Below are positions 23,739 to 31,123 of a stretch of 39,614 bases of DNA, piece by piece. The notes under the pieces were generated by a model. It was not told where the DNA came from. It worked only from the letters and a program-made list of their open reading frames with translations, and did no database searches. How positions within the stretch are numbered: position 1 is the first letter of the stretch; each line of letters starts with the position of its first letter. The stretch is from Clostridiales bacterium (lineage in GTDB: Bacteria > Bacillota > Clostridia > Saccharofermentanales > Saccharofermentanaceae): NCBI GenBank assembly GCA_017550385.1, contig JAFZPJ010000028.1:1-39614 (forward strand), given 5' to 3'. A program made the translations under genes and the position numbers.

Positions 23739-25344
23739 TGAAAAAACTCTCTGTAAGGAAGTTGATCTTCTGCTTGCCGTCTACGGAAGCCTTGTAGTCG
23801 GTGAACATATCCTTGATCTCTTCGTTGAGCTCATCCCACTTTCCGTCAGGATTGAGGGTAGGGAGTGACAGGTCAGCATAGCTCTCGTTGTATGAGGTCT
23901 TGAAGCCGTCGAATCCAGCAACATTGACTTCGGGAAGCTTGATCCTGCCGGTGAGTCTCAGAGCGAGGATCATGGCATTGTCGAAGTGCTCCCAGCCTCT
24001 CTTGATGACGCTGTTGAAGTTAATGACAGCAGCACCTTCGGAAGCTTCGGATGTGATGTTGGACAGAAGGATCTTGGCGATGCCGTCAAGCTTGTCACCA
24101 TATACCTCCTTCGCATATTCATAACGTACTGAATTGGTGAAGAAGAGGTAGTCGTAATCATACTTGTCGCAGTATGCGTTTACACCGATAACGACAGGGT
24201 CGTTCTCAGCGATGAACTGCTTGATCTTGGCTTCTTCCTCGATGATGGACTTGCCGGGAGCAAGAAGGAGGATCTTACGGTCAGCGAACTTGTTCTTGAG
24301 CTCTTCGATCGCTGCGGAATCGTCGACGATCCTTCCCTGGTTCTCAAGATACTTGTTCTCGAGCAGATCGTAATCGTAGTGTCTTCTCTCCTCTGTGCTG
24401 AGGGATGCGAAGATGTTCCTCATGTCACGGGAATTCGTGCGGTGATTCTTGAGGAGGTAAGCTACGTTGTTAACGTGTGTCTGATACATACCTGCGATGA
24501 AGTAAGGAGTGGAGTAACCCCATTCGAACTTCTCCTTGAACTCTTCCATGTACATGTCGATGGCATCGAGGACTGCGTTCATGTCGTAGTCGCCGTGCTC
24601 CTTCTGGTTCAGGTAGCTCGTGATGAGTTCTGTCGTGGTATTGCCTGCGCCGCGTCCCATTCCGCAGAGGCTCGCATCAACGATGCCGCCGCGTCCGAAC
24701 TTCTTCATGAGTTCGACGAACTTGATGGACAGAGCAAAAGACAGCTGCTGGTTGTTGTGAGAGTGGAATCCGAGCTTGATATCCTTGTCGACATAAGCGT
24801 CGAGAACAGTGGAGATCCTCTCCAGATCTTCGGGATACATAGCGCCGAAAGTATCAACGATGGATACAGCAACAGGCTTGAACTCATTGATGCACTGAGC
24901 GAGATCATAGAGATCTTCATTGCTGTAAGACAGAGTGTTAGCAGCCTGGAGATACACCTGGTATCCCTTCTCGCGGATCTTCTTACCGACTTCCATTCCT
25001 TCCTTGTGCTTTCCGTGAGGGAAGACAACGCGGATGGCGTCAATGGACTTGCCGTCATACTGAGGCAGTGCAGAAGTGTCATATCTGTCCCAGTCGATCA
25101 TAGCGACATATACTGCATCTTCCTGCTTGTCGATGAGATACTTCTCGAGGTCGGAAGGAACGTGGAAGTATGTTGTGCCTTCCGTATACTCCTTATCCTT
25201 GAGCCAGCCGCACTCGATGACTTCGATGTGTGCGTCCTGCATCTTCTTGATGATTCCCTTGATGGCAGCTGCGCCGAACTCGGAACCCGTGATGTAAGAT
25301 CCGTCGCGCAGTGTGCAGTCTAACAGTTCGATTAGTTTGGACAT
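23731..25344 (-). CDS. DRE-TIM aldolase-like domain fused to an unrecognised C-terminal domain
   Basis: The 537-residue protein has two parts. Residues 1 to about 300 are an HMGL-like TIM barrel of the DRE-TIM superfamily (HMG-CoA lyase, isopropylmalate synthase, 4-hydroxy-2-oxovalerate aldolase). The metal ligands are present: the DCTLRDGSY motif (9-17) with Arg13 and Asp14, and His194/His196 in GFHSHNN. The family signature GMGRGAGN is at 228-235. Residues about 355-490 form a second alpha/beta domain with LLLAPGKS (359-366), VVIGVNAYCDKYDYDYLFFTN and VAGFDGFKTSYNES. This may be related to MptE-like or Maf-like nucleotide-binding folds, but I am not sure. Its place beside a ThDP enzyme in a sugar locus suggests carbon-chain work on a nucleotide sugar. 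The ribosome binding site is gaagagg. Confidence 0.8.
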   Translation of the reverse strand: MSKLIELLDCTLRDGSYITGSEFGAAAIKGIIKKMQDAHIEVIECGWLKDKEYTEGTTYFHVPSDLEKYLIDKQEDAVYVAMIDWDRYDTSALPQYDGKSIDAIRVVFPHGKHKEGMEVGKKIREKGYQVYLQAANTLSYSNEDLYDLAQCINEFKPVAVSIVDTFGAMYPEDLERISTVLDAYVDKDIKLGFHSHNNQQLSFALSIKFVELMKKFGRGGIVDASLCGMGRGAGNTTTELITSYLNQKEHGDYDMNAVLDAIDMYMEEFKEKFEWGYSTPYFIAGMYQTHVNNVAYLLKNHRTNSRDMRNIFASLSTEERRHYDYDLLENKYLENQGRIVDDSAAIEELKNKFADRKILLLAPGKSIIEEEAKIKQFIAENDPVVIGVNAYCDKYDYDYLFFTNSVRYEYAKEVYGDKLDGIAKILLSNITSEASEGAAVINFNSVIKRGWEHFDNAMILALRLTGRIKLPEVNVAGFDGFKTSYNESYADLSLPTLNPDGKWDELNEEIKDMFTDYKASVDGKQKINFLTESFFNE

Positions 25345-25379
25345 GGTTAAAACCTCTTCCTTATATATTTTCCCTATCT

Positions 25380-25406
25380 ATTATAGCCCACAGGGGCAGG
25401 TCTTAA
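25380..25406 (-). promoter_or_regulatory. Weak candidate promoter before the aldolase-like gene
   Basis: On the minus strand TATAAT lies at 25385-25380, with TTAAGA at 25406-25401 only 15 bases upstream. It sits in the 58-base gap between the ThDP-enzyme gene and the aldolase gene. The -35 is poor, so this would be at most a secondary start inside the operon. Confidence 0.3.
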
Positions 25407-27202
25407 TTCTTCTCAAAGAGAGGAATGATCATATTCTCGTTGAACTCGTCCTCGGGGAGCGGCGGGTTCATGTATTCGAGAGGGAGTGACTCCATCTGAC
25501 CCTTGCTGTTCTTGTAAGATACCTGCTTCGGTCTTGCGGTAAGTCCGATCGGAGTGAATACCTCGCATACGACGGGACCTTCGGACTCGAGCACTTCGGA
25601 TACCTTATCCTTAAGCTCGGAGTTGTTGTTGATTGCAACGGTCTTGAAGCCGTATGCTCTTGCGATCGCTCCGATGTCAGGGATCGTGAGACCGGATTCG
25701 GGATCGCATGCGACGAAATGCTTGTTGAATATGTTCGTCTGTGTTGCCTTGATGGCGCCGTATCCCTTATTGCGGATGATGAACAGCTTGATGGGCAGGT
25801 TCAGTCTGTGGATGGTCTCGAGCTCCTGGATGTTCATTACGACTCCGCCGTCGCCCGTAACGCAGCAGGTCCTGGCGCCGTCAGCGGCAAGGCAAGCGCC
25901 GACTGTGGAGGGAAGCCCGTAACCCATCGAAGCAAGACGCTTTGTGCAGAATACTCTCTGGCCCTTCTTGACCTTGAATGCCTGCATGGAGATATCGATA
26001 CTCGATCCGGAGCTTCCGGATACATATACGTCGTCGGGCTGCATGAGATCCGAGATGGTATCGACGAGGCAGTATGTGTTGACGAAGTCCTTCTCCTGCC
26101 AGCAGTCCTCCGTGACCATCGGATACTTCTCCTTGAGTCTCTTGCTGTAATCGAGCCAAGCTGATCTGTCCTTCTTCTCGATGCGGTCCTGATACTTGAG
26201 CAGTGTCCTGATGAACTCTCCTGCATCGCCGCAGACCGGGATATCGGGACGGACGTTGATCTTCATGAGCTCGTTCGGGTCGATGTCGACGATGACCTTG
26301 AATGCTTCTCTTGCAAATCCGTCAAAGTTATAACCCGTCTGCAGAAGGTTCATGCCTGCGCCGATCGCCATGAACAGATCGGAGTTCTGCTGGATGAAGT
26401 TTGCATATCTGTGTCCGAGGCCGCCCGGTCTTCCGAAGTAGAGCGGATCGTTCTCGGGAACAAGATCAAGGCCGTTCCATGTCGTGAGGACCGGGATGCC
26501 GAGAGCCTGCTCGAGCTTTGCAAAATCCTCGATCGCTCCTGCGTGGCGGATGCCGCTGCCTGCAAGGATAACGGGACGCTCCGACTTGTTGATCTTCTCG
26601 ATTATCTGGAGGCAGAGCTTATCGAGGGATCTCGCGGGGGCCTCGAAAGGCTCATATCCTACGAGCTCGTCCTCTTCTACCATGGATGCCTGGACATCGA
26701 GCGGGATATCGATCCAGACAGGTCCCTTCCTGCCGTGGGTCGCTTCGTAGAGCGCACGCTCAACGTGATATCTGATGAGGTTCGGCTGATCTACGAGTGC
26801 GGCATACTTTGTGATGGGCTTTACTACCGATACGATATCGAGCTCCTGCATGCCCTGCTGTCTTAAGTGCTGGTCCCTGATCATGTCGAGTCTCTTGACC
26901 TGACCTGATACGACGAACATAGGTGTGGATTCCTGGAATGCACCTGCGATGCCCGTGATGGCATTCGTTCCGCCGGGACCTGTCGTTACCATGAGAAGTC
27001 CAAGACAGTTGTTGACTCTCGCATAAGCTTCTGCAGCGATCGCAGCGCCCATCTCCATCTGAGAGCAGACGAACTGTATCTTCTCGCTCTTGCCGAGCGA
27101 ATCGTTCAGATGCATCGCACCGCCGCCCGGGAGCATGAACATATGCTTTACGCCGGTCTCTTCAAGTCTTTTGATCACATAATCTGAAACTTTGATAAGC
27201 AT
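25403..27202 (-). CDS. Thiamine-diphosphate-dependent carboligase, acetolactate-synthase-like
   Basis: The 599-residue protein has the three-domain layout of the acetolactate synthase family. The cofactor-activating glutamate is Glu50 in CSQMEMGAAIAAEAYAR, the region TTGPGGTNAITG follows, and the ThDP/Mg motif starts at GDGG (450-453) and ends with Asn478 in RNKGYGA. No regulatory subunit gene (ilvN) or other branched-chain amino-acid gene is near; instead the gene opens a minus-strand operon in a dideoxysugar locus. YerE, the ThDP flavoenzyme of yersiniose synthesis, belongs to this family and adds a two-carbon unit from pyruvate to CDP-4-keto-3,6-dideoxyglucose, so a similar role is inferred. 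GAGG lies 7 bases before the ATG. Confidence 0.88.
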   Translation of the reverse strand: MLIKVSDYVIKRLEETGVKHMFMLPGGGAMHLNDSLGKSEKIQFVCSQMEMGAAIAAEAYARVNNCLGLLMVTTGPGGTNAITGIAGAFQESTPMFVVSGQVKRLDMIRDQHLRQQGMQELDIVSVVKPITKYAALVDQPNLIRYHVERALYEATHGRKGPVWIDIPLDVQASMVEEDELVGYEPFEAPARSLDKLCLQIIEKINKSERPVILAGSGIRHAGAIEDFAKLEQALGIPVLTTWNGLDLVPENDPLYFGRPGGLGHRYANFIQQNSDLFMAIGAGMNLLQTGYNFDGFAREAFKVIVDIDPNELMKINVRPDIPVCGDAGEFIRTLLKYQDRIEKKDRSAWLDYSKRLKEKYPMVTEDCWQEKDFVNTYCLVDTISDLMQPDDVYVSGSSGSSIDISMQAFKVKKGQRVFCTKRLASMGYGLPSTVGACLAADGARTCCVTGDGGVVMNIQELETIHRLNLPIKLFIIRNKGYGAIKATQTNIFNKHFVACDPESGLTIPDIGAIARAYGFKTVAINNNSELKDKVSEVLESEGPVVCEVFTPIGLTARPKQVSYKNSKGQMESLPLEYMNPPLPEDEFNENMIIPLFEKN

Positions 27203-27345
27203 GGGAAAACCTCTTATTTATCTTTTGTTATTTTCAACCGTTGCGAGTTTATCATACTTATTATTATAATTCTATCTGTACAATTGACCGAAACTGATAC
27301 GCACGGTTATAATAATTCGGTTTATCTTTCAAAGGATCGGGCATA
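27203..27345. promoter_or_regulatory. Divergent AT-rich control region between the two glycan operons
   Basis: This 143-base gap separates the minus-strand ThDP/aldolase operon from the plus-strand transferase/flippase operon, so both must start here or be read from within it. A good plus-strand promoter is at 27284-27313 and a second plus-strand pair, TTGCGA (27241-27246) and TATAAT (27265-27270), has an 18-base spacer. On the minus strand TATAAT occurs at 27268-27263, but I see no good -35 for it. Confidence 0.6.
27284..27313 (+). promoter_or_regulatory. Sigma-A promoter of the transferase/flippase operon
   Basis: TTGACC at 27284-27289 and a perfect TATAAT at 27308-27313 are 18 bases apart. 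Transcription would start near 27320, and AAAGGA at 27331-27336 is 9 bases before the ATG at 27346. Confidence 0.8.
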
Positions 27346-28971
27346 ATGAATCTTATCGACAGACTTATCAGAGCGGTTATCAATCCATTTCTGAAACTGT
27401 TTCACAAAGAACTTACCGAGAAGCAGTGGGAATCATTGCTTCAGTTCATCAAGTTCTGTATGGTGGGCGTGACCAACACGGTCATCTCATACTGTCTCAA
27501 TGCCCTGACGCTGCTCCTGCTCGCACCGACTTCTCTCTCGCAACAGGCTTCCATCGGCACTTTCGTATTCTCGCCCGATGTCATGATCGGCATCGCCGTA
27601 TCATTCACCCTCAGCGTTCTCTGGTCCTTCTACTGGAACAACAGGCTCGTGTTCACGCTGAAGGACGGTCAGAAGAGGAACTGGTTTGCTGCTCTCATCA
27701 AGACATACTGCTCATATGCTTTTACAGGAATAATCCTGGCGGCAGTCCTCTCATGGCTGTGGGTAGACGTCCTGAACATCAACAAGTTCATCGCGCCCCT
27801 TCTTAACCTCGTGATCAGCATCCCCGTCAACTTCCTTCTCAACAAGCTCTGGGCATTCAGGAGCAAGGATGACAACGGCGGCGACAAGACCAAGAACGAA
27901 GTGGTAACAGAAGACCTCAACATTGATGCGGCCCTCTCGAGAACACCTGTTCCCGGTGAGCCTTTCATCAGCGTTACTTTCACTTGCTACAACTACGCCA
28001 GATATGCCAGAAGATCTCTCGATGCCATAAGGAGACAGAGGTTCAAGGACTATGAAGTAGTCATGTGCGATGACTGCTCCAGCGACGATACGGTAAAGGT
28101 CATCCGAGAGTACATGGAAGAGCACCCGGAGATGGACATCAAGCTCCTCGTAAACGAGCACAACATGGGTGTCTTCGAGACCAGGAACAGACTTCTCGAT
28201 GCAGCAAAGGGAAGATACATCCTTCTCTGCGATTCGGACGACTGGATGGATGACGACTGCCTCGAGGTACTCGCAGGCGCCGCGCTGAAGTCCGATGCCG
28301 ACAGGGTCATCGCCCAGTTCAGGGACGTCAACGAGGAAGGCAAGACCATACAGTATCAGGATCTTCCCGCCAACCCCTCGAAATGGATCTGCGGCGTCCA
28401 CCACGGAACCATGTACAGAAGGAGCATCTTCATCGACAACGGCATCAGGTTCAAGGAAGTATACCCTGATGATGTCTATATCAATGTCTTATACAACCAG
28501 TACTGCAAGAAGGTCGAGTTCGTTCACAAGACCATCTACAACTGGTTCGTACATACCGATTCCCAGTCGAGGAAACAGAAGAAGAATTCTCCCTGGCAGG
28601 GCCTGAGGCTCTTCGAGTCGTCATGCTCTTTCCTCGTACCGGTACTCGACAAGCTCAAGGAGAATAAGGATGAGGATGCGGCTATAGTCGAGCTCATGCT
28701 GATCAAGCTCTACACACTGTCTTTCTACTGCGCGTACGGAAGACCTTTTGCAGACTTCCTCAGAGAGTATGACAAGATCCGCAAGACGATGGAGAAGTAC
28801 GATCCCGACTTCAGGAAGAACAAGTTCCTCAAGTTAGGCGTGGATTCCCCGATGAGAGATTATGCTACCAAGATCGTAAGGATGACGGTCATATTGGAGA
28901 AGCTCCATCTTATCAAGCCTGCATTGATCGGATATAAGATCGTATCCAAGTTCCACTACTTTGACCTGTAA
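27346..28971 (+). CDS. GtrA-like membrane domain fused to a family 2 glycosyltransferase
   Basis: The 541-residue protein joins two domains usually encoded apart. Residues about 31-174 are a GtrA-like four-span membrane domain (FIKFCMVGVTNTVISY, SFYWNNRLVF, NFLLNKLWAF), the kind thought to flip undecaprenyl-phosphate sugars. Residues from about 207 are a cytoplasmic GT2 domain with ISVTFTCYNYARYARRSLDA, DDCSSDD and the metal motif DSDDW (296-300). No break between them is visible: the linker (about 175-205) is charged and in frame. The combination suggests that sugar transfer and membrane movement of the same lipid-linked intermediate are coupled. It opens a plus-strand operon with its own promoter; the next gene overlaps by one base. 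Confidence 0.88.
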   Translation: MNLIDRLIRAVINPFLKLFHKELTEKQWESLLQFIKFCMVGVTNTVISYCLNALTLLLLAPTSLSQQASIGTFVFSPDVMIGIAVSFTLSVLWSFYWNNRLVFTLKDGQKRNWFAALIKTYCSYAFTGIILAAVLSWLWVDVLNINKFIAPLLNLVISIPVNFLLNKLWAFRSKDDNGGDKTKNEVVTEDLNIDAALSRTPVPGEPFISVTFTCYNYARYARRSLDAIRRQRFKDYEVVMCDDCSSDDTVKVIREYMEEHPEMDIKLLVNEHNMGVFETRNRLLDAAKGRYILLCDSDDWMDDDCLEVLAGAALKSDADRVIAQFRDVNEEGKTIQYQDLPANPSKWICGVHHGTMYRRSIFIDNGIRFKEVYPDDVYINVLYNQYCKKVEFVHKTIYNWFVHTDSQSRKQKKNSPWQGLRLFESSCSFLVPVLDKLKENKDEDAAIVELMLIKLYTLSFYCAYGRPFADFLREYDKIRKTMEKYDPDFRKNKFLKLGVDSPMRDYATKIVRMTVILEKLHLIKPALIGYKIVSKFHYFDL

Positions 28972-29837
28972 TGAGCAACATCTACGGCGTAGTTACCCTC
29001 TATAATCCTGATATCGGCGAAGCGGCAAGAAACATCAACCGCTATCTTAACGATATCGGAAGACTTCTTATCTGGGCCAATTCCCCCATAGAAGATAAGG
29101 AGGCTTTGCTCGACCAGCTCTCAGACAGCAGCAAGGTCGAGTTCGTCCAGAGCGATAAGAACGCAGGCGTGGTCAAAGCTCTCAATGCCGCGCTCAGAAG
29201 AGCCCGCGCAGGAGGATATGAATACCTTCTGACGATGGATCAGGACAGCACATGGGATGACTTCAGATCTTATCTCGAGAAGGCGATGACGGTCCGCGCG
29301 AACGACGGCAGCGTCACGATAACCGGCCCGTATGCAGTGGAGACCGAAGAGGAAGCGCTCAGCGCTCCCGGCGGCGTCATGTATCTGGATTATGTAATAG
29401 TGTCCGGAGCACTCTTCGACATTACGATGTTCGATAAGACCGGCGATTTTTCCGAGGTATATTTTATCGATGCCGCAGACGAGGAATTCTGCCTGAGGGC
29501 ATCGACTTACGGTTTCAAGCACGCGGTCATCGGAGATTCGATGCTGGTGCACAGATTCGGCGAGAGGATAGAGCACAGATTCCTCGGTCTAAAGATAGTA
29601 ACTCACAATTATTCCGCATTAAGGTATTATTATTCTGTCAGGAATCATATCTGGCTCATAAGGTCCGGTTATTCGCCGGCCTCAAGGAGCTTCAGATTGT
29701 TCGGAAGATATGTGGTCAAGACCTTTATCAGAGCTTTATTCTTCGAGACTGACAGGAAGGATAAGGTGTCAGCCGTATTCCGCGGTATTAGGGACGGATA
29801 TTCGAACGAACACAGGAACGAGTGGAGAAGATGCTGA
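28971..29837 (+). CDS. Rhamnosyltransferase-like family 2 glycosyltransferase
   Basis: This 288-residue cytoplasmic GT2 protein resembles bacterial rhamnosyltransferases (RfbN/RfbF-type transferases). It starts with YGVVTLYNPDI and has WANSPIEDKE, NAGVVKALNAALRRAR and the metal motif LTMDQDS, then VSGALFDITMFDKTGDFSEV, YFIDAADEEFCLRA. The last residues of this type of transferase bind the membrane or acceptor. The donor sugar is not certain; rhamnose genes (rmlABCD) are absent in the window. The start overlaps the previous stop by one base and the flippase gene begins before this gene ends, so translation is probably coupled. Confidence 0.85.
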   Translation: MSNIYGVVTLYNPDIGEAARNINRYLNDIGRLLIWANSPIEDKEALLDQLSDSSKVEFVQSDKNAGVVKALNAALRRARAGGYEYLLTMDQDSTWDDFRSYLEKAMTVRANDGSVTITGPYAVETEEEALSAPGGVMYLDYVIVSGALFDITMFDKTGDFSEVYFIDAADEEFCLRASTYGFKHAVIGDSMLVHRFGERIEHRFLGLKIVTHNYSALRYYYSVRNHIWLIRSGYSPASRSFRLFGRYVVKTFIRALFFETDRKDKVSAVFRGIRDGYSNEHRNEWRRC

Positions 29838-31123
29838 GTAGATTTCTTATCGGTAAAGATACTGCGATAGCCAGAGACAGTTTTATCTACAATACTGCCA
29901 GCGGTCTTATCAATGCTGCCCAGTCTGTCCTGATCCTGATGGTTATCTCAAGAGTATTAGGCGACTACGATGCGGGCGTGTTCAACATCGCATGGGCTGT
30001 CGGCAATCTCTTCCTCAATGTGGGCAAATACGGAATGCGCGAGATGCAGGCAACTGACGTCGGACACAAGTATTCCTTCAAGACGTATCTTAATTCGAGG
30101 ATCATCTCCACGGCTGTCATGATGGCCGTCTCACTGGGTTACATATTCTATTCGGCCGTAACCATCGGCTACGAGACATCCAAGACGGTGATCATCATAC
30201 TGGTCTGCCTTCTCAAGGCGATCGATTCCGTAGAAGATATCTACCAGGGTCAGCAGCAGCTTAACGGCAGGCTCGATGTTGCCGGCAAATGCTACTCGAT
30301 AAGGCTTACGGTCACGATAATCGCTTATGTGGTTACGCTGTTCATCTGCAAGGATCTTCTTATCGCCACTGCCATCTCTCTGGCTATATCTGCCGTGGCT
30401 TCCATATACCTCCTGTTCCTGACTTCTTCTGTCGCGAAAGGTGCGCAGGAGCCGGGAGAGGGCGAGGGCGTCATGACGCTCTTTGCAGACTGCTTCAGAT
30501 TATTCCTTGCCACATTCCTGTCCTTCTACATGATCAATGCGCCCAAGTTCGCGATCGATGCACAGATGAGCTCTGAAGCACAGGCAGACTACGGTTATAT
30601 CGCGATGCCGGTATTCCTTATCGGCGTATTCGGACAGTTCATATACATGCCGATCATCAAGGGCATGGCTGACTCTTATGCAAAAGGCGACAGGAAAGCG
30701 TTCCACAAGGAGATGATCAAGCAGACCGTCTATCTTGTGATCCTTACGGTGCTCATCATGGCGGGAACGTATCTTCTCGGAATACCGCTCCTGTCACTGT
30801 TCTTCCATAAGGATCTTACGATGTATAAGACAGGACTTCTCATACTCATGGCGGGCGGAAGCCTTCTGGCGTACAGCAACTTTGCAAGGATAGTGCTCAC
30901 CATCATGCGCAGGCAGGGCTGGGTCATCGCAGCTTATGTCATAGGCACGATCTTCGAGTTCTGCCTTGCAGGCAAGTTCATCGAGAAGGACGGCATCTTC
31001 GGAGGCTGCACCATCTTCCTTTATTCGATGATGGTATTAACTGTTATAATTACTGCAGGAATGATAATCTGCTCGGCAAAGATGCCGAGTCCGAAGGATA
31101 TTGAACAGGATAAGAAGGCATGA
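29822..31123 (+). CDS. Wzx-type polysaccharide flippase (MOP superfamily)
   Basis: The 433-residue protein has about twelve membrane spans and the layout of oligosaccharide flippases of the polysaccharide transport family. It begins with FIYNTASGLINAAQSVLILM, typical of Wzx proteins, and has NVGKYGMREMQATD in the second segment. It should move the lipid-linked repeat unit across the membrane. GTG at 29822 gives the longest form; ATG 29831 is an alternative start because the ggag at 29824-29827 lies close before it. It overlaps the GT2 gene by 16 bases and the GT87-like gene by 4 (ATGA). No Wzy polymerase is clearly visible in the window. Confidence 0.85.
   Translation: MEKMLSRFLIGKDTAIARDSFIYNTASGLINAAQSVLILMVISRVLGDYDAGVFNIAWAVGNLFLNVGKYGMREMQATDVGHKYSFKTYLNSRIISTAVMMAVSLGYIFYSAVTIGYETSKTVIIILVCLLKAIDSVEDIYQGQQQLNGRLDVAGKCYSIRLTVTIIAYVVTLFICKDLLIATAISLAISAVASIYLLFLTSSVAKGAQEPGEGEGVMTLFADCFRLFLATFLSFYMINAPKFAIDAQMSSEAQADYGYIAMPVFLIGVFGQFIYMPIIKGMADSYAKGDRKAFHKEMIKQTVYLVILTVLIMAGTYLLGIPLLSLFFHKDLTMYKTGLLILMAGGSLLAYSNFARIVLTIMRRQGWVIAAYVIGTIFEFCLAGKFIEKDGIFGGCTIFLYSMMVLTVIITAGMIICSAKMPSPKDIEQDKKA

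Noticed and set aside
24379-25323. A 314-codon open frame on the plus strand opposite the aldolase-like gene
   Set aside because: It is antisense to a gene with clear conserved motifs and its product is rich in Val, Leu, Glu and Asp without recognisable motifs; it follows from codon bias of the real gene.
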